Shown here: positions 1 through 11,720 of the stretch, piece after piece
Layout: the number at the start of each line of letters is the position of its first letter
Numbering within the stretch: position 1 is the stretch's first letter
DNA from: Nymphaea colorata
Taxonomy: Eukaryota; Streptophyta; Magnoliopsida; Nymphaeales; Nymphaeaceae
Assembly: GCF_008831285.2 (NCBI RefSeq)
Contig: NC_045142.1
Location: 4,411,501 to 4,471,500 of the forward strand
Direction of reading: 5' to 3'
DNA length: 60,000 nucleotides
Program-made: the position numbers and the translations under genes
The notes under the pieces: generated by a model
What the model was told of the DNA's origin: nothing
The model's database searches: none
Seen by the model: the letters and a program-made list of their open reading frames with translations, nothing else

Positions 1-450
1 ATGAGAAGCCATTCCAGATCATAATTCAGGAGTCAAAACTGAAAAAGAACAAGGAGGGAGATTAATAAACACAGACGACCTTTATTGTACAGGTGGAATG
101 AGTGCCAAGGTTGCGTATTCGACATGAGTACTTTACAAAGCAAAACCAGTTCCAGTGGGAACAGCTACCATATAATGCTTAGGCAGTAGCATCGTCTTCC
201 TCATGTGTTACAAGTTGCAGTATTACCCACCATTTTGTTACAATTTTTAATTGTTTCTGTTAATTTTAAATTTCCATGGTACAGTGTACACGTTGTGTGA
301 TATGTAATGCCATTTTAGGCAGTAGACCCTGTGCAGCACAAAAGAACTAGATGTTTTCTCTTTCTATCAGCAAGCTAGGTTAATTTAGGCGGATCCAGCC
401 AGATTATCCAAGAGATAAATCTAAATTACACTTACCGCCATCAGTTGATG
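1..450 (-). pseudogene. decayed 3' end of a pectate-lyase-like gene (copy A)
   Basis: Read on the minus strand, the block ends in an open tail, VTHEEDDATA then TAA (about 190-225). It matches the tail VKHEEDDFTA of the second relic at 1860-1910. The flank also matches: positions 1-230 align with about 1698-1920, sharing runs such as 'ccagatcat' and 'tactttacaaa'. Further upstream on the minus strand (370-450) a broken STDGG...LDLSLG stretch resembles the S-(D)G-I-x-S-x-x-D-L-x-L-x-G part of the last exon of the intact gene at 4017-4268. The frame is broken several times. No exons 1-4 of this copy were found up to 1490. This is a decayed copy and the family assignment comes by way of copy B. 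Confidence 0.5.
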
Positions 451-1489
451 CCAAGAAACACATTCCCAGTTAGGTACATTTCTGCTAGTTTGTGTCAAGA
501 AACAGGTTGTGGGTTTGTTGAAACTCGATCTACTTCAGCTTGAAGATCTAAGCGGAACACCTGGCCAGGTGGACAAAGTTCCAGTTGTTACAGAACTTCT
601 GTTCAGACAAAACAACCAGAAGAAATGACATCAAGATAGAATTGGAAAATCTGAACATGTGAGCAAATTTCAACTACTGAAAGGAACAAAAAAAGTATGC
701 AGAGCATCAGTTTGGCAGATGATGAGCTCAGTAGTTAGGAGCCAACGCAATTGAGGATCAAGACTGCCTGGTTTAACCAAGGTTTCAGTTAGATAACCTC
801 TTTCACTAAGAAAAACTAGTCAGCCGCAGCCACCGTTGACATATTGCCATTCTAGATTGTCCCATGGTTTTCATCATAACCATATGGAAGTACAATAAGT
901 TTCAGCTAGATGGGTAGGCCCCAGACTTTGATTTGGAGGCCTATATTGGATCAGCACCTCCTCAAATCTATGTACTGTAACATCACATAGCAGACAGAGT
1001 TGGTATACTGACGACACTTGCAGTTTAAAAAAATACCACGTTTAATACATGTACGGCAAGGTCTGCGTTGGACGATAAGGCAAGTTGCGATATGCATATG
1101 TGATCCCGTATGCCTCATAGCCGTTTCATAACCTGACTGTCACCTCAATGCAGGATCCTGTACTGTGCGATAAATGACAAATGAAGCACGTAATCAATCT
1201 CATCTACCACAATGGATTGTTTAATATTCAGGAATCAGCAGACACCATTAAGTGCACCCAAATCATATGGAGAAAAGAATTGTACAGAAGCAGTACGGGG
1301 GATGATTTCTGCTGCCACTTCATTTCTATACCATGATGTCATGGCAAATTAATTGGTCCTACAATTCATGAAAGAATCCCCAAGTTTCAACTGCTAACCT
1401 TTCTATCCTTCCCAATTTTTGTAGTTTACCAAATTGTGGTTACATTTTCTAAGCTACTCTTGTCAGCAGCCACTAAAATATTAATAATA
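451..1489. other. intergenic, nothing recognised
   Basis: AT-rich sequence with no ORF of useful length on either strand. If relic A once had upstream exons they should lie here, but no match to exons 1-4 of the intact pectate lyase gene was found by eye. Confidence 0.5.
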
Positions 1490-2140
1490 AAGTGTTTCTG
1501 ACGTCTGACTTTTTGATGCTTCACCCTTTATTTTATTGCTTGTGATAAACTCTCTTGAAACAAGCTATTCTTCTCCTCGATAGTCAATTCACTGACAACA
1601 ACTGTAACTTAGTAGCACAGAAATGTTACGCAACCGCACGGTATGGTTGATATGGCAAAGTCAGCAGGTTGCATGTGTGTCAGCTTGTGACAGAAGCATG
1701 AGTAGCCATGCCAGATCATTATTGAAGTGTGAAAACTAAAAATGGAATAAGGGGAGAGCTTAATACAAAAGACCTTTGTTATACAAGTCCAAGTTTGGAA
1801 GATTTTCAAATGTGTACTTTACAAAACAAAACCAGTTCCTGTAGGAACGGCTCCCAAAGTAATGCTTATGCAGTGAAGTCGTCTTCCTCGTGTTTTACTG
1901 GTTGCCCTACTGCCCACGATATGATGACTCTTTCTAAGAGTTCCTGTTTAGTGTTTCCAGTATACACGTTGGATACATGTCATTGTCATTGAAGAAAGTA
2001 AGCTTCTTAATAAGAGCATGTCATCAGTAAGAAAGTCTCTGCCATTCAGAGACAGATCTTCCTGCTTAGATCTTATGCCATCAGATGATGTTTCCTGCCA
2101 GCTGCTTGTCTGGTAAACGCTGCCCACATATGTCATTAAT
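1490..2140 (-). pseudogene. decayed last exon and 3' flank of a pectate-lyase-like gene (copy B)
   Basis: The minus-strand reading at about 2110-1870 follows the last exon of the intact gene. GIRSKQEDLSLNG parallels GCIISEGDLFLSG, NDMYPTCILET parallels SDMYPPCTIEA, and after a frameshift LLERVIISWAVGQPV parallels ALKEVLKLCAGWQAVV. The copy then ends VKHEEDDFTA-stop. The frameshift lies near 1935-1950. The 3' flank (1530-1700) also matches the 3' flank of the intact gene at 3640-3790 and of copy D at 11120-11300: 'gaaacaagct' followed by an 'atgcaac'-type stretch and 'ggtatgg' / 'ctatggt'. Duplication of gene plus flank is therefore clear. The break in frame makes it a pseudogene fragment. Confidence 0.65.
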
Positions 2141-3630
2141 AACTAGATGGTCCAAATTAAGAAAACGAACTGTGGTTCTTTGTAGCAGTGGATACTGGTT
2201 GATGACGATTAAATTGAAGTGCAGTTGAGTCAATATGTTTGTTGTTTCTAAATGTGTTTCTTTCACATCTTTAACATTGTTCCCTCCCCTATACAGCTAA
2301 GGGAACTAGAGGAAAGAAAAAGGAAAGTGATCCCTTTGATAAATGATAAAACTCGTTCCTGTTCTGGAGGTCAAGTCCAACACAAAGGCGTATCATTTGA
2401 ATCTCATCAAAAGTTAAGTTTTCAGCATAGCAGTTTTAGGCATCATCTTGATGGTTCCTTCTTTCTTGGCTTTAGTGTTGACACGGATCCATCGGGTGCT
2501 CGACCAATAAACCAGGAGAAGAACGTTGATTTTGGTGCACAAGTTACCTTCTAGACGACCAGGCTCCTAAGCCATGGTCTATAGTTGACATCAACAGCGG
2601 CCCATTCTAAGACAACTCCCACTCTGGCCCCACTTCCATGTAGCATTTGGCATACTGAGGCATGTTAGTTCATCCAGATAATCCTTCTTACATCATTTTT
2701 TCAGTACACAAATGTGAAACACGAAGGTGCTTTGACATCAATTGGGTACTTAACCAACCAAACAAGAAGGACAAGAGAGATTTTGGTGCACATATAAGGT
2801 TCAGCGCTTAAACCACGTCCTACCAACAGTAGAACCAAATGCGTATCAAACGGGTCTACTCATCCTATTCTCATCTTTCATAGTAAACATCATCACAATC
2901 CTGTGTTGGATTATGCCCGGAACAACACAAAACGACCTGTCTGCATCTGGAAGCAACCGCCTGTCAAACTCTGATCAAACTCCATCAGATGGTGGTAATT
3001 CTGGCAGAAGGATGGATCTGGAATGGCTTCCAGATCAACTGCATTATATGCTTCGAATGATGTTTTGTCACACTTCTTCCTATCAGTAAGGCGACAATTC
3101 AAGTCCTGTGCACTAAGGCCCAAGCAAAGCCGCTCATTTCATGAGCCAGACTGATCACAGCAGCTAAAAGGCCATTTCAATACATCATAAGGGTTGCTGT
3201 CCATTGGGTCATTCGTGGCCAGTTTCCTGATAGCATTCATATGGAGGTTTCAAGGCCATGTAAAGCAAGCACCATCTCTAATGTATAGATAAACCTGCGA
3301 TCGAAGTTGCCAACAGATTACCTGATTGCGTCCAAGGCTATATGAACCAGTGTCACGCATCACAACTTCACCTCATAATACGATTCGGTGACCCATGCAC
3401 CATCAATGATAAGGATTATGTGCCAGAGAAGAAGCCATCCTACCATTCAGTTGAGTCATTGGAGAGCTTCCACTGCATGCTTGATTCTGTCAAGCACTGG
3501 TATCGGCCTTTATGAACGATAAGAAGCTCGTTCAAGTCCTCGTCACCTACCACGTGTAAGTTCTACCAACTAATCAAGGAACTCCCAAATTTTGACCTAT
3601 AATATGATTTCCTCGTTCATGATGGTCCGC
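2141..3630. other. intergenic, unrecognised short ORFs
   Basis: Holds a plus-strand ORF (2252-2554) and a minus-strand ORF (2911-3123), both without recognisable motifs, splice context or codon bias. Exons 1-4 of relic copy B, expected here, were not detected. Probably ordinary decayed intergenic DNA. Confidence 0.4.
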
Positions 3631-4016
3631 ATTTCAGAATCAACCGACAAACTTTGTTGAGTATTTCTTTCATATTTTGACTACTCGATGATAAGCTGTC
3701 TGAAACAAGCTAGTTGGCCAAGAAGAAATGATGCATGCAGGAACTTTATGCAACCATGCAGAACGCAAGCTATGGTAAGGTCAAGAATACCTTGTTTAGC
3801 TGACTTTAGGAAAATTATAACCACAAAAACCAAATCCTAAGTACACCATATAAAAAGATACATATACTCAGAAAGATGCTCTTAGGTTGGATCAGTATAC
3901 AACGTCTGTGATATATAACAAAATTATTCAGAATGTACATATCAAAATGCAATAACAGTCGTTGTAAGCATGGACGGATCACAGATTTTCATATTGAAAA
4001 CGCAATGGATGCACAT

Positions 4017-7000
4017 TTAATATTGGGCTGCAAAGTCCTGCACAGCAGTATCTTCTGGACGCACGACAGCTTGCCATCCTGCACACAATTTGAGGACCTC
4101 TTTTAATGCATCAGTGGGTGCTTCAATTGTGCATGGTGGGTACATGTCACTGGCTTTGAAGAAAGATGACTCGTCCATAGTTGCTTGGAGACCAGGTTCA
4201 GCACCCGACAGGAACAGATCCCCTTCAGATATTATGCAGCCAGATTGTGCCACATCCTTGTCTACTGCCTGCTCAACCAAACAGTAATTGACATCTTGCA
4301 GTGCCAACAAAACTCCTAAAATCAGAAACTAAGCAATTATTTCTACGGCAAGCATGGAGGCTAAAGGCCGCTAGATGACCCACAACATGAACCAATAGGC
4401 CTGAGATAACTGCTAAAGTTGGTTTAAGTCTTCCATCTCTTTACTTCTTGTCCAACCAGAAATCAACCATATATTTCGCTAAAATCCATTAGCAATTCAG
4501 TTCAAGTTCCTCATTCACAGATCAACCACATAATCATTTTTTGACTCAAACAAAAACACTAAAATGCTGAAAAGACTTATTGAATAAAATGATAAACAAG
4601 GAAAATGTTCGATTGATGTGGAAGCTTGACCAGTGAGGAAATAGACACTATATGGTGGCCTAAAGTGGAACTATAATAAGTGAAGAACAGAAAAGTTAGT
4701 AGTGGCCTGATAAAATAATGCGAAGAGCACTCTCAAGGGAGATTAGACAACTGGTTTGGTGCAGCTGATTGCAGCCGACTCTTCTTGACTTCTTTTGGGT
4801 ATGAATCCAAGCCACATTAGTCAGTATGAAATCTTTCATGATCCATATAAAAACATGAACCTGATCCTAAAAGTATGTAATCGTAGTGCTTGAGGTTTTC
4901 AATAAAATTAACATTCATTAGCCACAAAAGGTAAGCATTGATGCAAGAAAAAATAAAGAGGAAACGCCCAAACCTAAACCACAGGATGACCACCAACTTG
5001 CAACTTGCAAGGTGTCTGCAAGTTTGCTAGTACTAAATATGTTATAGATAATCAACAATCTGAGAATTTGTTAGGCTTTGTCTTAGTTTAATAATGTTAG
5101 ACAAGTTTTATTTTACATTATGCGTTGGTTATTAGCCAGTTTGGAGTCAGTTTGGATCGGGTATTTAATAGAGACCCGCTTTGCTTTATGCTGTAAGTAT
5201 TTTGGGCGTGATTTGCCCTAATGCAAGTTTATAATGAGGTTTTATTCTCTCTCCTAATCTCTCTCTCTCTCTCGTTCTTTTCTCTACTCCTTGCCGCCAG
5301 CCCCTTGATAGCCCTAGAGGCTATCAGAATTGGAATTGCATAAAAGTATTCAAAGCTCAATGTTCTCATCTACAATGATAATGCATGCATGAATGTCACC
5401 GGTGGGTGGTGTCAGGCAGTATACTTGACCAATTATTACATCAGGTTAAAAAATAGTTCTGTGAAAGATGAATGCCAATCACCTTATAAGACATTAATGA
5501 TCCTTGGATCAACGTGGGTATTTCTTCAACATCTTGGTGTATATCAAGTACAATACGTGTAGAAGGATATTTGATTCTATAGAATCAAGTCAGTTGTGAA
5601 GATGCTATTGATAACATGATGCAGGGCCATAGCCAAAACATAACAACCATTTTCTGTTTATAACATTTTGTTCTATATAGATTTCAACAACGTAAATGAA
5701 AATTAAAAAACTGTTAAAAGGCAACCTTTTCTGTCATATATCTAAAAGCCAGCTTCTTCTGTCCTCCTTCATAAATATTGCACTGAGAAAGAATCTGTTC
5801 TCAAAGTAAGCAGTTTGACAAAAAACCATATTAACATAGGTGAGAGAACTTAGAGTACTCAGAACAAATTTAAGATTATAATGGATGTAGCTTCATACCT
5901 GTGACTCTACGCTAGCACATACTGCATATATGCCCCAGTTTCTAGTGTAGTTATTATATAAATGAACTTTTCCAAATCGAACACGAGGATGTCTTTGACG
6001 AGTCCCATCAAAAAAGCAATGGTGAATCGTCACCCGGATACACCTATCAAAAGCATGACTGGGATCTGCTCCAATAAGCATAGTTTTATCATGTCGAAAA
6101 AAATGACATCTGTTGACAGAAGTAAATATTAGAATAGCTGGAAAGTGTCTGAGGAAAAAACGAAAGTAGACCTTCTAGATAGCGCATGTGAAACATCATG
6201 GAACAAATGCTCACAATGAAGAACATGCTCACAGATTGACAACAAACAAAATTCTTGCAACATGGATAACTGGCCCACTTCAAAATCTTAAATGAAGAAA
6301 TATAGATAAAGGATGATAAATGTTGACTTAAGAGTATTCATAACTTCAAAAACAAAGAGAACATGGCCAAAAGCACAACAAAAAAAGAAAAAAAAATCCA
6401 TCAGTTCAAAACTTGTTGAAATTTAAAATAGTCAGCACATATACAACTTTTAATACTTCCACCACCATCTTATATCCAAGGTTCCGCTTCTGACTGGTAG
6501 GGAAACATGTTGGCAAGAACAAACCACTTTAATACTTGTCAGATATTTCCCACTCTCCCTATCCATTTTGTGAGATATTATGTGCTCATTGACCGTTAAG
6601 AAAGGTATGCTTATATACGATAAATGACAAAAAAAGAAGTGACCACCATGATGGATTAGATCAAATTGCACCCAGGCCACATTTCATTTCTAATTTACTT
6701 AGTTGGCAGAATCCTCAAAACAAAAGTATAGTAGGAAAGTAGTAGGTTGAGAGGACAAAAAACTATTGAAAGACTAAAATATTTCAAAACAAGGATGACC
6801 AGTCCTAACTCTGACATAATGAGGCACAGAACTAACATCAAAGTCGTGAAGCACAAGGATATAACAAGAAATTAATTCTAAATTAACTGCAAATGCAGTT
6901 ACCTGAATAGCAAACTGTAAAGTACCTACCTTGATATAGTAATATCTTTGCTTGCCCATGTGAAATCAATTAATCCATCATCACAGTCACGTAAACTACA

Positions 7001-9095
7001 GTGACCTATCCATATAGGCATCGAAATTAGGTTTTATCTGAATCCATCAACATTTGGCCTCTTCCACCTTCAAACTCCAGCTTGATTACTAAATCACTAA
7101 TTTGCTAGGACTCTCAAATAAAAGTGTATTGATGAGGAGAAAAAACTATTGAAAGACACCCAACTATTTTTCAGAACAAGGATGGCCAGTGCTAACCCTA
7201 ACACGATAGGGCACAAGAAGAATGTAATCCTAGATTAATTGCAAAAGCAGTTACCAGTTACCAAACTGTAAGGTACCTACCTTGATATCGTAATATCTGT
7301 GCTTGCCCGTGTGATATCAATTAATCCATCATCATAGTCACATAAACTACAACGATCTATCCATATATGCCTTGAATTCGGCTTTATCTGAATACCATCA
7401 ACATCTGGCCCTCTTCCACCTTCAAATTCCAGATTGCAAACGATGATATGTTCACATTCTTTTAGTTGCAAACCCTTGCCCGTTAGTTTTATCCTCTGGC
7501 CACGGCCATCAATAGTTTTATAGGATGACACTCTCAAGTAGGATGAAAGGTTAATTATGCCAGAAATTTCGAACACAATCCATAGTGGTTCCTTTCTTCG
7601 GCATGCCTCACGAAGTGAGCCACATCCATCATCTACACAAATAGAACAAACATATGCAAGTTACAAACAGCATTTTCTCTGGATAAAAAGGGGGAAAGAA
7701 GCAAGAGAAAAAATTATAAGCAACTTTGGATTGCACATTTGAGAGGAAGTGTGCAGTTATTAGTGAATTAGCTCTCCATCAGAAGTAAAGTGAAAAGGAC
7801 CAGATGTCCATCATAAGCAAAATCTGAAAGAAGTGGAAAAGAAGAAACAAACAATTCCATAACCATCCAAACACATTGTACTAGGTTGGCGCCACTCTTG
7901 CAGATAACAGTCCATCTCAAGCAAAATATGAAAGAAGTGAAAGAAGAAACAAACAATTATATGATCATACGAACACATGTTACTAGGTTGGCACCACACT
8001 TGCAGATGACAGAACACGATGCACGCGCTTTTAATCACCACAACCGGTATGAGGTTGTCTATTTTGAAGAAATTCCTTATTCAGAGACCCTTTTTTTTAC
8101 CTCCTAATTTCCTGTAAACCAATTTTCAAATTCGTTGCATACACTAGCTCACTTTTCCTAGTGGAAAATTTACCACAATATTCACTTCCAAGTCAACTCA
8201 TCAGTCTTCAAATTTTGGAAACTTGAGGTAAAAAAAAATCCATGTGTTTCCAGACATGACACTGTTCGAACATTCAGCAACACGAAATTGACCGAGAGAT
8301 ACTATCATTTAACAACCATTGCAGCACATATCACAGTGAATAGTATAAGCAAAGGTCAATTAATGAATATGGTTCAACAAAAAAGCGTCCAGCTAAATGG
8401 AATTCAGGTGGCTATGGTTGCAAGATAAATGGTGAGGCAGGTCATATGAAGACAGTATTGCTTGCTATATAATTTTTCCAAGTGACATTATTCGACCGAC
8501 ATGGGGGTCTCGAAATTTGCTTCAGAAAAAATACTAAACCTAGCAAGAAGTAGATCACTGAAGATTACTACAGTCAGAAAAGATATTTTAAGATACAAAC
8601 CACAGCCTGAACTTTTATCTCAAGGCATCCTTAACATTTCTTTCACTAAACCAAAAAGACAGAAGGAGCTCCTTTCACCAAAAGCCCAAAAAGACAGAAA
8701 GAACTCACGAATTTCCTGTCAAATCAGACAATAGCCAGCTGCCATGCTACGTGGAAGACGGTTCCGTGGAGAGAGAGAGAGAGAGTACCCGCGAGGGAGG
8801 TGACATGGTAGACAGCTCCATGGAGCCCGCCGACGGCGAAGCGGCCGAAACCCTCAGCCTGACCAGCGAGCGCCCTCAGGGACGCATCCACTTGAGAATA
8901 AGGTAGAGTCATGCCTGGTCCTGGACGGTGATCTTGATGATGGTGGTGGTGGTGGTCCGGCCGGTGGTTGTGAAATCCAGGTTCAGCTGCGGGCGTCGGG
9001 GAACCTCCGTTAGGCGCAACCGGAGCGCTAAATTTGGCCGGTCGAGACTGACGAGGAGGTCGGGAGCCTGAGGGGCGACCATGGACCGTGCCCAT
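4017..9095 (-). CDS. pectate-lyase-like protein, polysaccharide lyase family 1, five exons
   Basis: Exons on the minus strand: 9095-8789, 7632-7281, 6109-5899, 5794-5726 and 4268-4017. All four introns are GT-AG and the frame closes exactly, giving 396 residues. PL1 enzymes cleave de-esterified pectin by beta-elimination with Ca2+. Visible motifs: LRALAGQAEGFGRFAVGG (73-90), YKTIDGRGQRIKLTGKG (140-156), DVDGIQIK (179-186), IWIDRC (192-197), DGLIDITRAST (204-214), and RQRHPRVRFG (257-266), whose R259 and R264 match the spacing of the PelC catalytic arginines. WIDRC replaces the usual WIDH, a feature I recall from the plant 'probable pectate lyase 4' type. The N-terminus is Pro/His-rich with six consecutive His (48-53) and has no visible signal peptide, so export to the wall is not evident. 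The start is the first ATG of the open exon. Introns carry an exon relic, a solo LTR and a tandem repeat. Activity is inferred from the family only. Confidence 0.88.
5064..5331 (+). mobile_element. solo LTR (Ty1/copia-like or TRIM) with 5-bp target duplication
   Basis: The LTR runs 5069-5326 (258 bp). It begins TGTTAG, ends CTATCA and is bounded by a perfect GAATT repeat (5064-5068 and 5327-5331). Inside are a TATA-like 'gtatttaatagagacc' and a CT-rich tail (5260-5280), as in plant copia LTRs. No internal region or second LTR is present, so this is the product of LTR-LTR recombination. It sits in intron 4 of the pectate lyase gene, antisense to it. Superfamily is inferred from the ends only. 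Confidence 0.75.
6690..7080 (-). pseudogene. decayed tandem duplicate of pectate lyase exon 2 (3' half) with its donor site
   Basis: This segment aligns along its length with 7090-7445, which contains the 3' half of the real exon 2 and the start of intron 2. The minus-strand reading keeps W-I-G-H-C-S-L-R-D-C-D-D-G-L-I-D (near 7017-6970), then ASKDITISR and an intact donor AG|GTAGGT at 6930/6929. Upstream of that it has lost one base in the GGGCC run and one in GGTATT, and gained one before the CCTATATGG stretch, so the exon cannot be read through. It lies in intron 2 of the gene. Confidence 0.75.
7808..8010. repeat. tandem duplication of about 103 bp in intron 1
   Basis: Two adjacent copies, each running from 'ccatc.(t)aagcaaaat' through 'gaaagaagtg', 'gaagaaacaaacaatt' and 'actaggttggc' to 'cttgcagat', with scattered substitutions. 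The overlapping short ORFs here are products of this duplication and are not genes. Confidence 0.75.
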
Positions 9096-9240
9096 CTATT
9101 TACCTTCCGAAATTACAAGCCGACGGCTGCTTTTGCCGATGGTGATGGCTTTGTCAGGAGCAAATTTAGGCCCTCAACAGAAATATTGTTGGGCAACTAG
9201 TTTCAGAGTCAGTTGATAGTTCTCACCAACCAGCTAATGC

Positions 9241-9280
<40 letters not shown>
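9241..9280. repeat. (GA)n microsatellite upstream of the pectate lyase gene
   Basis: About 19 GA dinucleotides. On the coding strand of the gene this is a CT run about 150 bp before the ATG, a common arrangement in plant leaders and promoters. A shorter GA run (8769-8785) lies just past the exon 1 donor. Confidence 0.9.
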
Positions 9281-9282
<2 letters not shown>

Positions 9283-10038
9283 AAAGCGCAATTCCATTGC
9301 TAAAAAGACGGAAAGTTTCAGAAGATGCTCTGGAACTTGACCTGTCACCGCTGGTCGCCGGAAAAGTGGAAAGACCCTTATCTGGGGACGCAGAAAGTGG
9401 GGTCGCTCAAATCGGAGCACTGACCGGAATCTGAAGGGGTTGAAATTCTAATTGAACTCCACATACAATTTTGGTATTTGATTTTGAATCCAACTCTGAG
9501 ATTTTGATAAATATCTGACCCATATAAAAGCTGAATATTTTCATGTTGGATAGGATTCTGTTTCAAAGATCCAAGTCTGAACTCAAGTCCTAGTCTAAAT
9601 CTAACTAATTAAGACTCAATTAAGTCGACTATTATGAATAATCTCTTAGCAGCTGCTCCTACTAGATCATGAATTGATACAATTCTGGGCAGACCCAGGC
9701 GTCAACCTTGGACATCAAATTCGAATAATTCAAGCTTTTGCACAAAATGCGATGGTCACACTAAATATACTAATTTTAGATTAGCCTTTTAATCTGAATT
9801 TGACATAATCCTACGCTCTTCTGGAGTTTCGCATATAGTTTTAGTCTTTTAGATTTGTCATGAATGTGAACCACAACTTGTGTTTAAAGTTGGCCCAAAT
9901 GTAGAACCATGTTAAACTTGTTCAGGTGTATGACTGAGCACTCAATTGGAGCATTCAACTACATATCGTGCATGTGGCTTCAAAAATTATCTGAACTTAA
10001 GATAAGGCCTGTTCTACAGACTACAATGTAGAAATGAT
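9281..10038. other. intergenic, nothing recognised
   Basis: AT-rich DNA upstream of the pectate lyase gene. No gene or repeat recognised. Confidence 0.5.
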
Positions 10039-10101
10039 AACCCAACTCTAGGTTTAATTATTGGTAACAATAAACCAACTCTAGATTTAATTATTGGTAA
10101 C
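10039..10101. repeat. short direct tandem repeat
   Basis: Two near-identical copies containing 'ccaactctag', 'tttaattattggtaacaa', spaced about 33 bp apart. Confidence 0.8.
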
Positions 10102-10459
10102 AAATGTCGCAAAGGGCCTAAAGTAGTAGGGACAATTTGAATAGTTCAGTGTGTCATAGTCTAAGATCCAATCATGTGGTTCACACTTGAAGAACTCATT
10201 ACTATGACCCATATCCAGGAGGTATCTGAGCGCAGTTTGATCGAATCTCTTGATATATTCCAAAACAAACCCCGTATACTTCCGTAATAGGTTTGCAATT
10301 CCGTTCACGGGCGATCATGGAGATGGTTTTAAAATAGACAGAATGAATCTCCTGTTGTGTTGCTTTTATCCTCAAATTCAGCTTCGTGATTGCAGAGTAA
10401 AACCAAACACCCATCAAAGAGATTAACATAAGAAGTATATTCACATTTGCCAACTCCAT
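10087..10459 (-). pseudogene. unrecognised ORF pair, probably one frameshifted coding region
   Basis: Two minus-strand reading frames overlap at about 10300. The first (from the Met at 10459) begins with a hydrophobic stretch, MELANVNILLMLISLMGVWF, that could be a membrane anchor, followed by a Lys/Arg-rich segment. The second continues in another frame with a well-composed segment including FVLEYIKRFDQTALRYLLDM and ends NN-stop at 10087. Both have plausible protein composition in AT-rich DNA and join without a gap near the shared Arg-Glu-Arg / Val-Asn-Gly region. I do not recognise the family. It may be a small frameshifted gene, an exon pair or chance. Confidence 0.3.
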
Positions 10460-10489
10460 ACACCAGATGAGACTAGAATACTCAAACAT

Positions 10490-11119
10490 ATTAAGTTGGT
10501 AGATTTTGGTATAATCTGTCTAATGACTAGTAGATTTTGGGGTGCCCCATGACAGGAAGATGAATCTACCACATGGGTCATATTAACTGCACAAAATGCT
10601 TTAGGCTACAAATTTGTGCAGCCTTGTCAACAGCAAAGGAGCATGCTCTGTGCTAGAACTTGAAGCACTCTCTGCATTAAAGACACACATTGATCAATCA
10701 CACCCAGAATATCTGCTTTTCCATCATACGCAATGTAGAAGAGTCCGTCCGCTTTTTGAAGGTGATATAAGTTGCAATGTAAGCAAGCAACATGGTTAAT
10801 GCATCATGCATGTATTCAGAACTCTATGGTTGGAGATAAGACGCAGTTACTGCATATACAGGCAATGATGTAGGCTCACATATAACAATCTCAATTCCAA
10901 TTAGGATTCTGCAGGCTGATGTTTGTCAATAGCAAATGAAAAGAAGACATCTAATGATCATATAGAACCCTCACTGAACGCAACTGTACTAATGTTGTAC
11001 TGTGATGACCAATGCTGCCAGCTTTTTCTTAAATAACAGTGCTATTACAGATCAGTTCTCCAAAAAGTAGCAGACATTCCAGTTTGTGACTTGATTAATG
11101 GAGATAAAAACCTTTTGGT
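10490..11119. other. intergenic, nothing recognised
   Basis: No supported coding sequence. One short plus-strand ORF at 10614-10799 has no recognisable motif. Confidence 0.45.
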
Positions 11120-11720
11120 GTAAAATGTTTGTCAGGATTCAATAACAGCAACTGATGAAATGTTTTTGACTTTTCTTTTGTTTCAAATTTATCAATTTTC
11201 ATAAAATTCTGAAACAAGCAGCTTTTGTCAAATATTTCCTAGGCAAACAAATGCAGGAAACTTATGCAACTGTGAGATGTCAATGGTATAGCAAGGGCAG
11301 TTGTTTGTATTAGTAGCATAAGATGCAAAACAAGATCATGATTTGAAACACATCAAGAAGAATATCATGCAATAGGCGATCTTTTCTTGGAATAAGATAT
11401 CTCCTTGTTACACGAGTTATCAGAGATCATAGGTTCGATAAACAGGATAATCTTATCCGGGAGTTCATGTTCTGGAGTGCAATACCTGTCAGTTCCTGCA
11501 AGCATTAATATATCATAGTGTACCAGTGAAAAGAAAATTGATGATAGATTTATTTGTGAGGGTTCAAGGCCCTATGCAACATTATCTTCCTGAGTGGAAG
11601 CTTGCATCCTGAAAAACTTTGATGACATTCTTTAGTGCATCAATGGCTGGGCAGTATCGCTAGTGTTGAAGCAGAAAAGTCTCAACAGTAGCTGTTACAT
11701 CACAAAGAGCTTAATCAACA
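11120..11720 (-). pseudogene. decayed pectate-lyase last exon and 3' flank (copy D)
   Basis: At 11650-11590 the minus strand reads DALKNVIKVFQDASFH, matching DALKEVLKLCAGWQAV of the intact last exon. The DNA alignment continues over about 110 bp with a deletion of roughly 10-20 bp in the middle. The downstream flank 11120-11300 matches the 3' flank of the intact gene at 3640-3790, for example 'ctgaaacaagc' and 'atgcagga' followed by 'cttatgcaac'. It lies upstream of the intact gene in the same orientation. Confidence 0.6.

Noticed and set aside
2252-2554. Plus-strand ORF of 100 codons
   Set aside because: No motif, no splice or promoter context. Sits where decayed pectate lyase DNA is expected.
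6917-7080. Mutually exclusive alternative exon of the pectate lyase gene
   Set aside because: Three indels break the frame and no acceptor-linked open version is visible, so I call it a relic.
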